NCBI GenBank assembly: GCA_027575805.1
Contig: JANBPU010000177.1
Coordinates: forward strand, 1-33,108
Length of the DNA: 33,108 nt
Direction of reading: 5' to 3'
From: Mycoemilia scoparia
Lineage: Eukaryota; Kickxellomycota; Kickxellomycetes; Kickxellales; Kickxellaceae
A program made the position numbers and the translations under genes. Shown here piece after piece: positions 11,385 through 20,874 of the stretch. The first letter of the stretch is position 1, and each line of letters opens with the position of its first letter. The notes beneath the pieces were generated by a model that saw only the letters and a program-made list of their open reading frames with translations, ran no database searches and was not told where the DNA came from.

Positions 11385-14300
11385 TGTTAATTTAGTTATT
11401 TATAAAGGTTGTTATTGTTATTCTTCTTCTAGATGTGGGTATAGGGTTAAGAGCACATGTTTATGTGTACTTGATAAATGAGCAAACATATTCACATATT
11501 GACACCAACAATATAATAACCTTGTTGATTCATTAGTTTGTAAATATATTGCATTAAATCTATGTATGTACATAAAGCGTATTCAAAAAAGCAAGTGAAT
11601 TGATTAAAGAAAGAGAGAGAGAGAGAGAGGCATTCATTTGATCAATACAGATACCACACTACAGCAGCACATAGGTAGTTGAATACTGATACCAGTGTTA
11701 GTATGAGTAAAAATAATAATGGAATTCTTTTTATTGTTTTGTGGATTGGAGTTGATGTGTATCCGAATATCTTTTTATCCGTCAATGCAGCTCATGTACA
11801 TACATACATACATACATACATATATTTAAACGTTAACTAATGGATTTTAGACTCTGATGTTAATTGTAGGTTTGGAATTAAAAAGACAAAGTACCAAAGG
11901 GTCAGGGTGAGAATGATATTTTGATGGCTTGGTACCAAGAGAAGAGAAACAACAAGCACAAAGATTCGATTCAAAAACCATCATTAATGTTTTTATTATT
12001 ATCAGACTTTATCAGCAAGTCAGCCATTCATTCATTCACTCATTCATTCAGAGACAATAAATTAATATGAATAGACTATTTTGCTCTGGCTGGATTTACA
12101 TACATTGATGATGAAGTTGAAGAAGCTTCGTCAAAAACTTAATGCTATTATTTCTGTTTGTGCCAAAATGGTCGTATAGTCAATATGTGTATGAGTCTAT
12201 TGTGATCAAATATTTGAATATAACTCGGAGCTATTCTGGGTATAAGTATGAATGTATGTATGTATGTATGAGTTGATAAGATAAGGGGTCTGACAGAAAA
12301 TTCGGATAGAAGGTATTGAAGCTAGGAGAAGAGAAGAGATAATTAAAGGGAAGATGGAGAGGCTTGAGTGTAAGCTCTGCTGTTTATAGAGTAGATGCAC
12401 CTATATGGATCTATTATAGTGTGGTTTACTGGGCTGTTTGCATATACTCATTTCCTTTTATAATCCTAAACAAAATGAGGATTGGGCTGAGTTTATATAT
12501 TATTTATGCGTGGGTTATCTTTTAATATCACTATTATTGTTGTTGCTGTTATTATTATTATTATTATGCTGAAAGATTTCTTCAACTCAACAAACTATCT
12601 ACATAAATATATCGCAAAAAGAGGCGTATTTTTATCCCCTTTTACAACACAATTATGGTCTAATAATATTGATAGCTATTATTATTATTAGCAGAGATAT
12701 TATTGTGGACTGTGAGAGCAAATAATCAACCTATTCAAACAAACACCCACACAAAGAATTATTTGTATTTGCATTGTCATCATCATTATCTCGATGATAG
12801 CGATGATAATGGTAATTTACGCAAAAAAATTCTCGGACCACCACCACTACCACAACAACAACAATAATAATAATAATAATAATAGGGGGCAAGTTTGTTT
12901 TATCAATCAATTGATCTATAAAGCCTATTGTCAATGTCCAACTTATTATGTTCATTGATCTATTCCCTTGTATAATGATATATACGCTATTATACTAAAA
13001 CAACGACTAATATTAATGCTGATGTTGCTACGCCATTTAATACCACCACCACCACCACTACTACTACTACAAACTAATAAACGACCTTTCATTTCCAAGC
13101 TCTCCATTTTTCTTAATACCTAAAGATAGTTATAGATAGATGGATAGAAGAAAGGGAAAAGCCACTTTTGGTAAATACATGGATAAGACAATCCCAAGTC
13201 AAAATCCTCCTCCAATACATGCAACAACCCAATCTACATTTATAATGGATATAGGGATTCCTGGCAGTTTTAGTAATAACGACAGCAGCTAAGGACCATA
13301 GAAATGTCAATAAATGTAACCGTAACACCACATGCACAGCATGGTTGGTTGTTAGCACTGCATGAAGGAATGGATGGGTGGTGGATAGAAAGTTGTGCGT
13401 GTGTGTGTGTATGTGTGTCTATAAGAGAGTATCACAAAGTCCAATGCATGAATCAAATAAAGATAAATGAACAAGCAAGATTTGTAGGAAAAAGGTATGG
13501 TGTGGTGCTGCGGGGAATTGATGAGAGGGAAGATCAAGATTCATGGAAGTTTAGGGTTGGCAGTAAACAGGCAACAAAGTAGCAGTAAAGCCATTTCCAT
13601 GCTATAGTAAGCCGCCATGGGGAAGAGGACAGCAGTAGCAATCCTCCAACGCTTTATGTGTGTGTGTGTGTGTGTGGAGAAAGATATGTGAGCCAGTCAG
13701 GCACATTAGGATGTATGGTGGACACACAAATAAAGACGGTGGCAAGGGAATGCCAAGCCTCCGTTGTTTAATCTCCATCATTACACGAAAATCCAGCCAG
13801 CTTTATGTTAGATAGTTAAGAGAGAGAAAGGGAGGAAGAGAACGCAGCATGTAATAGAAGAGATTGATGGATCTCTCTATTGTTTCTAAAAGTTAAAACC
13901 AAAAACGACTATATATAACAGCACTGCGAAAACAAGGCCTTTGAGATATGGTGCTCAGTACATAAGCTTATGTTTTGTTGCTTCTGTTGGTAATGTGATG
14001 TAACAAACGAGTGGCCAAACACAAAAAAAGGAGGTTGGGATAGACATCAAAATAGACATAAGCAGACCGACAGGAGCAGGAGAGCAAAAATCTTGCGGAG
14101 CGCTGCGGCTTGCCGCCAGGAAACGTAAGGTAAGGTTTTGGCTGGAGAGAGTCGTGTAATGATTGCAACACAAAGTTTTCCGTGGATTCTGTGATGGGAT
14201 GGCCATCCGGACCCAACGGTACCTTAAGCCTTCCGCTAAGCAAAATTTGTGTATCACCATTGACACTCTGGTCCTAAACCATGTTCCACTGTGTTTGTGG

Positions 14301-14399
14301 GTTGCAAGAAACCTGTAATGGTTAAATATTGAGGCTAGATACATATACTTTGTGTGTCAGCTCCTCTCTCTCTCTCTCTTTTTATAGTTAGAATCATAG
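10158..14399. other. Intergenic DNA with many simple repeats, no gene
   Basis: No supported gene. Simple repeats include (CT)n at 10454-10478, (ACT)n at about 11152-11177, (AT)n at about 11331-11351 followed by (GTAT)n at about 11356-11382, (GA)n at about 11609-11629, (ACAT)n at about 11797-11822, ATT and AAT tracts near 12548 and 12863, CCA/CTA tracts near 13042-13070, and GT tracts near 13399-13420 and 13652-13676. A 92-codon plus frame from about 13304 spans one of the GT tracts and is not supported. G+C rises gradually after about 13.3 kb. Confidence 0.55.
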
Positions 14400-15300
14400 T
14401 AGCCACTGCTGAGTGAGTTGCCGAGCGAGCACCAGTAGTGTCAGCGCTGGCTGCAGCGCAGGACTACAGGCACTATTCTCAGAGGCTGGGAGAGCCAAAG
14501 ACAGTGAGAAGCAAGGAAATCTAGAAAAGAGCTTATTTTATTACTATGTCGCATACACAACGCAAAGTGCACAGTAGTAAAAAAGGTTATATTTTTGTTT
14601 GCAGAGCCAGGGTGAGGCCAGTCAGCTAAATGGAGGCTTTGCTGTCCAATTCAGTTAGTTTGGAGAGTAGTGCCATTGGAGATAGTCTCCGTCACTGGAT
14701 TCCTGCTGGTGCCAGTGTAGGGGGAACATCCAAGGTCAAGGCGGTTATAAATGAATGGATGTCTTTATTGATGATATAGGCACTCACGCAGAGTGGGAAG
14801 GAGAATCAGCCAACTGGTCTACTAAAGCCATTGTGAAAAGTCGTACTTTAGCTGGTACTCGCTTCGGCTTCAAGTACCATGCCACCGCACTTTGCTTGGC
14901 ATCTGTGGTGGCATGGCCAGATAGCCATCACATTTAAACCAAGCGGATAGAGCCGAATTGTGCAGGCGCAACGTCAACGGCAGCTTCGACAAATGTTGTT
15001 ATTGTCGAAGCACTATGTTTCAATAATGTTGCACAGGCTTTGAAGAGGGATAGACTTGGTTAGTTTGAAAGGGCAGCCGAGCAGAATGGCCCTGGGGATG
15101 CGGGGTGAAGGGAGGGAGGAGAGGGCTAATAGCGCCAGAGAGAGAGAGAGAGATAGATAGATAGAAAGACAAAGCGAGTACAATCTTAATATAGAATGGG
15201 TGAGAGAGCTTTTGTGGGTCCTGTGGATGGGGGGGGGTGGCGGGGGTTACTACAGTTGGCTGATGGCCAACTGCGTGGTTGTTTAACAACCCCCACCTGA
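14400..15300 (+). other. GC-richer island with perfect stem-loops
   Basis: Base composition changes from AT-rich to nearly balanced. Four perfect hairpins are visible: GCGCTG/CAGCGC with a GCTG loop (14444-14459); CCATGCCACC/GGTGGCATGG with a 20-base loop (14877-14916); GCTTCGACAA/TTGTCGAAGC with a 9-base loop (14983-15011); CAGTTGGC/GCCAACTG with a TGATG loop (15253-15273). GGTTG/CAACC follows at 15277-15291, and GGGGGTT (15242) can pair with AACCCCC (15288). Short frames at 14630-14779 and 14758-14937 end quickly. The pattern fits a structured non-coding transcript or a regulatory region of the downstream Gti1/Pac2 gene. Transcription and strand are not shown by the sequence. Confidence 0.35.
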
Positions 15301-15758
15301 CCCGCCCCTCCAGTAAACGGCGGCCCTGGTACCACCACCACTCCTCCCCTCTTATCCAACCCCACTTTGCGAAGATCCTCTCATCTTCTACAATGTGGCT
15401 GAAGGGTTGCGGGTTGCATTGACACTGCAGCATTAGGCGGCTTTACCTCTCCCCATCCACCCCCTCCCCTTGAAGCTCTCTCTCTCCCCTGTCTGCCTTC
15501 GCAGCTATTTGGTCCTCGCTTCCCCAGTGTGTGCGTTGGTTCTGATGGAGCTCTGTCCATTGTGCCATAGTGTTTGGCATGATAGTCGGTTTTCTTGTTT
15601 GCTGACTTATTTCAAGCCTGTGTATGCGTCTCTGGCACTGGTTCAGTGTCTCTCGTTTGTCTGGCTGCCATAGCCTTGTTATTTTTGGCTATGCAACAGC
15701 ACACATACACACACTGGGAGCCTCGTACTAGGCGTCCATCTGCAATTACGTTTCGTTT
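15301..15758 (+). promoter_or_regulatory. Upstream region of the Gti1/Pac2 gene
   Basis: No gene. This balanced-composition stretch contains pyrimidine-rich segments and a 7-bp hairpin CATAGCC/GGCTATG (15669-15693), and leads directly into a TATA box. ATG triplets occur here at normal frequency (for example near 15390, 15543, 15577, 15622 and 15691), in contrast to the region after the TATA box, so it is more likely promoter than leader. Confidence 0.4.
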
Positions 15759-15766
15759 TATATAAA
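15759..15766 (+). promoter_or_regulatory. Putative TATA box
   Basis: TATATAAA lies in a GC-balanced context. The last ATG before the Gti1/Pac2 start is at 15778, so a start of transcription about 30 bases after the TATA box would place all later sequence in an AUG-free transcript. This agreement is the main argument for a real core promoter. Confidence 0.5.
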
Positions 15767-15789
15767 GCTAAAGAGCAATGATCCTCAAG

Positions 15790-16700
15790 CCCAACTTTAT
15801 CCTTCATCATCATCATCCTTCAATTCTCCAACCATAAATTTGCCTGCGCTTTGTAATTTTTGGCTTCATTATATAAATATTGCACTTTAGTCACCATTCT
15901 CTCTTCCCTTCAACCATTTCTTTCTTTCTCTTTAATCTCCTTTCCCCTTCCACAAGAACCACCACCAAGATATCGCTATCATAATAGCCACCATTGCCTG
16001 TGCTTCTTCATACAAACAACTACTTCAGCACTCTGGTCGGGCATATTCTGATTAATCGATTCCTTTCTCGATTAGTATTAGTATTAGTATTAGTATTATT
16101 GTTATTACTGCTATTATACTCCTAGTAGTTGCTTTGAGAGACTATCTATCATCTATCTATATTTACTCTCATCCATATTCCGAATCGGCTTGGGTACAGC
16201 ATTGGACATTACCTTATTTCATCCACACCAATCCAAGCCTCAGCATATAATTGCGTCTCGCTTATTTATTTGTTATAACAACACAATCTGGGCGTGACTG
16301 CAATATAAATATATATAACTCCTCAAATCTGCTGTGTCCTTTTCTTTTATACTCTCATCATCATCCGTACCATACCACTACTGACACCATCGCACAGCAA
16401 CCATTATTCTCAATAAAGAAGTGGTTGGCAGTACCCAGTCGTTGTCGTCTTTGATATTCAAAAAAAATCCAACTAACTACATTGTAACATCATCATCATC
16501 ATCATCCTTATCCTTAAAAAACAAAAATCTTTCTCGCTCTCATAAATCACTCTCATCTCTTGTCGATCTCTATATACTTGCTTTGTAATCGATTAAGAAG
16601 CAATACTGCCACACCCTCATAATAATAATAATTATTATTATAACATTTTCTCTCTCACGAAATTACTATTGCCACCACATTGATATACAAATAACTAAAA
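15790..16700 (+). promoter_or_regulatory. Long AUG-free 5' leader of Gti1/Pac2
   Basis: Reading base by base, there is no ATG between 15781 and 16700, while the reverse triplet CAT occurs about 36 times. The strand is poor in G and rich in C and T, with CATCAT and CTCTT runs, as is common in fungal 5' untranslated regions. The start of the leader is inferred from the TATA box at 15759. A leader intron is possible but no clear donor and acceptor pair was chosen. Confidence 0.55.
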
Positions 16701-18881
16701 ATGACGGAAACATACTATGGCTTTATTGAAACTTCACACGACGCTCTTTTGGTTTTCGAAGCTTGTCGCCTAAATTTACTTACCAGAGTCCAACGTCGCT
16801 TTGGAGAGCGTGAACGCCAATCCATCCGGTCGGGATCAGTGTTTGTGTGGGACGAGGAAGAGTCAGGCATGCGCCGGTGGACCGACGGTCGGACATGGTC
16901 TCCCTCTCGTGTACATGGCTCTTTCCTTATATACTATGAACTTGAAGGAAGACGCCACCAGTTTGTTACAGGAAATGGGGGATTCCCACTTCGCCATAAC
17001 GTTGCCAACTCGTCACCTGCATCGTCTTCTATGCCTAACACACCAATGCTACAGGATCCTCAGCATTATGGAGCTCATCCAAGCATGTGCTCTCCAGAAG
17101 TCACACCAAAAAAGTATGGGCTAATCAAAAAGTCTCTTTCACTCTTTACCAAAACCAACCGTAAGCTGCACCTTATTTGCTACTACTCTCCTCAGGACGT
17201 CGCCACTAGCCGCATGCCTGTGCCTTCGTCAGATCCTCGCTTTGCTGGTATTTGTCCATCACCTGAGATTTACCCTGAGCTTAATCATGGCTCTTCCAGA
17301 TCATCTGAGCGTATTCCATCGTATTCAACCTTTGGTGGCGGACCCTCACCTCATCCACACCATCGTCCTGGCCCACTCACGATCATGTCTCCTATGGGCA
17401 TGCAACAGCACCCACACCCTTCTCCTGCTGCTTTGGGTGGATATACGCCTGTGGCTACTCCCACCACTGCTGGCGCACCACACTATCCTCACACACCTCA
17501 TCACCACCTGCAACAACAACAACCTATGTCTGTTGAGAGTAATGGCGGAGGAAGGACGTTCGATCAGCCATCCAATGGACCACCACCACCACCAGTCCAA
17601 TCTGTACAACAGCAGCCGCCACAACACTATCCCCCGCAACGCATGGTTGTCAACCAACCATCTACTCCGGCAGCTCGCCCTCCACCTCATCCTACGGCAC
17701 TGACACCAAACTATCGTCGTTCTCTGCCATGTGTTACTTCTGATATGGCACAGCAACTTTCAGTATCATCCAGTGGTTCATCATCGGCTCAATATCAACA
17801 GCAGCAATATGCAAATGGTTATGCCGTAGATTCACGTACACCCAGATCTGGAAGTATGCCACATATCCACCACAGGTATCACTCCAATCCTGGATCGCCT
17901 CGTTTGACTTCATCATCAGGAGTCTATGATTCGCAGAAGCCACAGTATCCAGCTTACCATAGCGCACCCAATACTTCAATTATTGGTTCTACCTCATCTA
18001 TGTCATCTGCCACTGGTAACGTGCCCTCCTACTCTTCTGCCGGACCCCATCTTCCACTACCTCATGAAGTTAGTAGTTCCGCTGTTTCAGGCGCTACATT
18101 CTTGCCAACACCAATGACGCCTACATGGAATAAATCTTCAGGTGCTGCTGCAGTTACAAGTTTGGCACCTATATCTTCGATTAGCAGTGCTGCACAGCCT
18201 CCACTCTCTTCTACGATGGCTCTACCAGCAGCAACTACGCCTTCTTCTATGGCTGGTGCAAATACCAGTGACTGTGGCGACTATTCTAGCCTTCGTAATC
18301 GTCGTCAAATCAATTCTTTGTGGAGTAAAGAAACCAAGGGTTTGTTGATTTCGGTCCCATCTCCAGATCAAAGTAACAGCAGTGGCAGTGGGGGCAATTC
18401 TCCTACCATCAGAACTTCGTCGCATCTTCACCCACCCCCTGCATCCGCAGCTATGTTGATTAGCGAGCCACCGGGCACTGCACCAATATTTGGAGCTTCG
18501 TCTGATTTTTCTCCATTGGGTGTTGCTGGCGCTGGTGGTAGAAGCAATAAGATCAGACTGCCTAGTATTAGTGCCTTGGCTACACCAAAATCGGCCTTAC
18601 CACTAGGCCTTGGAAGTGAAGGAAACCGTGGGGATGTTTCCCCGCCACATACAGCATTACCATCACTTCGTGAAGATGGTCTTGGTGGCAGCGAGAAGGG
18701 TGCTCACCGTTGGTCGCCATATTCAACAGTTAGGAGTGCTACTAGCCGGATACCATCAGCTGGCCAATTAAACATATTGAAGAGAACCAGCAGTGGATCG
18801 AGATTTAAGCCATTTGAATTAGCACTGCCTATTAATTCCGAAGATAAACGACAGTTGGCAGCTCTTAAACCTGATTTGTAA
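16701..18881 (+). CDS. Gti1/Pac2 (WOPR) family transcription regulator
   Basis: A 726-residue intronless frame. Residues 1 to about 85 form the first half of the WOPR DNA-binding domain, with the family signature FVWDEEESGMRRWTDGR (48-64) and then WSPSRV. The second half lies at about 138-182, with YGLIKKSLSLF followed by LHLICYYSPQDV; IKKSLS sits where the family has a candidate protein kinase A site. The halves are joined by a Ser/Pro-rich linker of about 50 residues. The rest is low complexity, rich in Pro, His, Gln and Ser, typical of the disordered tail of these proteins. Known members (Gti1, Pac2, Wor1, Ryp1, Sge1) are nuclear regulators of development, nutrient response or morphological switching. 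Which process is controlled here cannot be told. The start follows an AUG-free leader and begins exactly at the domain (MTETYYGFIETSHDAL). Confidence 0.95.
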   Translation: MTETYYGFIETSHDALLVFEACRLNLLTRVQRRFGERERQSIRSGSVFVWDEEESGMRRWTDGRTWSPSRVHGSFLIYYELEGRRHQFVTGNGGFPLRHNVANSSPASSSMPNTPMLQDPQHYGAHPSMCSPEVTPKKYGLIKKSLSLFTKTNRKLHLICYYSPQDVATSRMPVPSSDPRFAGICPSPEIYPELNHGSSRSSERIPSYSTFGGGPSPHPHHRPGPLTIMSPMGMQQHPHPSPAALGGYTPVATPTTAGAPHYPHTPHHHLQQQQPMSVESNGGGRTFDQPSNGPPPPPVQSVQQQPPQHYPPQRMVVNQPSTPAARPPPHPTALTPNYRRSLPCVTSDMAQQLSVSSSGSSSAQYQQQQYANGYAVDSRTPRSGSMPHIHHRYHSNPGSPRLTSSSGVYDSQKPQYPAYHSAPNTSIIGSTSSMSSATGNVPSYSSAGPHLPLPHEVSSSAVSGATFLPTPMTPTWNKSSGAAAVTSLAPISSISSAAQPPLSSTMALPAATTPSSMAGANTSDCGDYSSLRNRRQINSLWSKETKGLLISVPSPDQSNSSGSGGNSPTIRTSSHLHPPPASAAMLISEPPGTAPIFGASSDFSPLGVAGAGGRSNKIRLPSISALATPKSALPLGLGSEGNRGDVSPPHTALPSLREDGLGGSEKGAHRWSPYSTVRSATSRIPSAGQLNILKRTSSGSRFKPFELALPINSEDKRQLAALKPDL

Positions 18882-19528
18882 ATAATACGACTATATGATC
18901 TCCATCTCCAAAAAATATATCAGTCTATCTATTGATAATTTTTGAAATGCGAGTTTGTGGCTATAGTGTGTAGCTATGGAAGTAGTTACTACTACAGCCG
19001 TGTTGGAACCTGCATTTTAATACTATTCATACCTCTATTATTAGTCTCCTTTTTTACTTTATCTTTTTTATGTATGTAACATAATTACTATAACTAATAA
19101 TATATAACTAATTAATTCATAATTGAATTTTTAATTTCAATCAACTTGTTACAAAATGTGTGTGTATGATTATAGATCAACTGACCAAGCCAGTATAACT
19201 TGTGATGTTTTTGTTAAAACTAAACCTATAATCATTATCATGATTATTGCTATCATGATTATTATAAATAAGCTAAATTTATTATTCTATAATAAAGTAG
19301 TTATAGTATCAGTTATAGGGGCCCAATCCATTTGCACTCACAAGGTATACTGATTCAGTTAACGAGTGAATGAGCATCTGAATGATTGAATGAAAGAAAA
19401 GGAATTCGACTAGATTATAATTATAGATTTTATTTAGCCTATACAATAATGAATTCCAATGATTGTAAAAGAACGAAAGTTCAAGTGTAGTTTGATTTGG
19501 TATAGTATAGCAATTAGTTTTGTTGTAT
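18882..19528. other. 3' flank of Gti1/Pac2, no gene
   Basis: AT-rich DNA after the stop codon. The stretch after 18880 probably includes the 3' untranslated region. A weak palindromic region ATCATGATTATTGCTATCAT lies near 19235-19256. No coding frame is supported. Confidence 0.5.
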
Positions 19529-19632
19529 GTGGCCAAAGTTCGCAAGGCCATGGGCAAAAGTGGGTCTCCAGGAGGAGCTGCATATAAAATATCTGAGGGT
19601 TCATTTCTGCCTACCATACATTTAATTCTAAC
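19529..19632 (+). repeat. Dispersed repeat D, copy 2
   Basis: Shares with copy 1 the ordered blocks GGCCAAAGTTCGCAAGGCC, GGGCAAAAGTGGGTC, GGAGCTGCATAT and ATTTCTGCCTACCATACATT. It ends about 14 bases before a MITE. A minus-strand open frame across 19309-19695 is only the translation of this repeat and the adjacent MITE. Confidence 0.7.
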
Positions 19633-19645
19633 AGAAACCTGGCCA

Positions 19646-19764
19646 TATGGGAGATAATTTTTGAAGGGTGAAAGTCTACTAGTAAAACTGGACATTCATT
19701 TGGCTGTAATTGCGCCTATAATCAGTGGTCACCAAAATTTACCCTTCAAAAATAATTGCCCATA
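19646..19764 (+). mobile_element. MITE copy B2
   Basis: The best-preserved element in the window. It is flanked by TA on both sides, within CATATGGG at the left and CCCATATG at the right. The terminal inverted repeats contain ATAATTTTTGAAGGGTGA and ACCCTTCAAAAATAATTG. The interior shows ACTAGTAAAACTGGACATTC, ATTTGGCTG and CCTATAATC. About 119 bp, non-coding. The TA flanks suggest mobilisation by a Tc1/mariner-type transposase, which is an inference. Confidence 0.85.
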
Positions 19765-20675
19765 TGCAGGACTGAGAATGACAGTAAGCACGCCAACAAT
19801 CTATATAGAAAACCAACAATGCTGGAAGATAAAGATGGTATTAATTGTTTGTAGATTTTCTTCTCTCTATCTAATATATAAAAGCAGTCATGACCAGTCA
19901 GTAATGGTATTGTTGTCAACGAATCAATGTATGTGAAAATGGTTAAAGATGTTTTGATGGTATAATTTTTTAGTTATTATTTTAATTCCTTTCTTTCCTT
20001 CCTTCTTTCTTTCTTTCTTTGGTTCTGGCTGTTTGTCAATCCAGATCAGATTGAGAACTAACTAGAGACAAGACAAGATAAGAATAAATATATGTAGATA
20101 TTTATGGACATAGTAGTAGTGGTAGTAGTGGTAGCGATGGTGGGGTTAATGATGTATATGAGTGTGAGATGAAAAAGGATAAATGTAAAATAAAAAATCT
20201 GGTCAAAAACCAATCACTACAAAAATTTTAAAAGTCCAGTTTTGTATTTTGCATTATCCGTAGTAATGTTTGCTGTGGATTTGTATATGAGTATACGTCG
20301 AATGCTGTATATAAGCTAAGGAGTTATTACTTTTGTTGTTGTGGCTACTTCTGGCAGTGGCAGTTGTGGCAATGGTTGACATTCTTTTTTTGCAAATATT
20401 GTTATTGTGAAAGTATATAAATGTAAAAAATAAAGGATAGAAAGTTTATTTTGTATTTGTGGCTGAAGAGGATGATGATTTTTCCTCCTCCTCCTCCTCC
20501 TCCTCATCTTTTTTCTTAAAGAATATATAAACATAGAGATAATAATGTGTGTTATTAGGTTGTTCTGTTGTATGGAAATATATGTGTGGCTTGTTAAGTA
20601 CATATATCGGGCTTTATATAAATGCATGTTGAATCAATCTTGCCATTATTATTTTTGATGGTGGCGATGGCTGTA
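19765..20675. other. Intergenic DNA with simple repeats
   Basis: No gene. Contains a TTCTTTCC/TTTC tract at about 19985-20020, AGT/GGT tracts at about 20110-20145 and a TCC tract at about 20483-20505. A minus-strand frame at 20316-20627 owes its Arg run to the TCC tract and is not supported. Confidence 0.5.
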
Positions 20676-20781
20676 TATGTGTAATAATTTTTGAAGGGAG
20701 AATATTTATAGGGGAAATCACAGCCAAATGGTTGTCCAGCTTTACTAGTAAACTTTCACCCTTCAAAAATTATTGCCCATA
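20676..20781 (-). mobile_element. MITE copy B3
   Basis: TA-flanked, about 106 bp. The left terminus contains AATAATTTTTGAAGGG and the right CCCTTCAAAAATTATTGCCC. The interior on the reverse strand (ACTAGTAAAGCTGGACAACC, ATTTGGCTG) matches copies B1 and B2. It lies just past the 3' end of the F-box gene. Confidence 0.8.
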
Positions 20782-20874
20782 TATTTGATTAAATGAGCTA
20801 ACGATAATCTTATTATGTTTGAAAGTAATTAATTATTGTAAATGTCGTTATTGCTATGGAATGATAAAATGTTT

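Noticed and set aside
13955..14344. 129-codon minus-strand frame
   Set aside because: No recognisable domain, and it ends where composition changes; protein-like character is weak.
15020..15433. 137-codon minus-strand frame
   Set aside because: Low complexity from C/T tracts and hairpins; no domain.
17242..17756. Overlapping frames inside Gti1/Pac2 on both strands
   Set aside because: Shadows of the low-complexity CAC/CCA/CAA-rich coding sequence.
19309..19695. 128-codon minus-strand frame
   Set aside because: It translates a D repeat and a MITE terminus; no independent coding signal.
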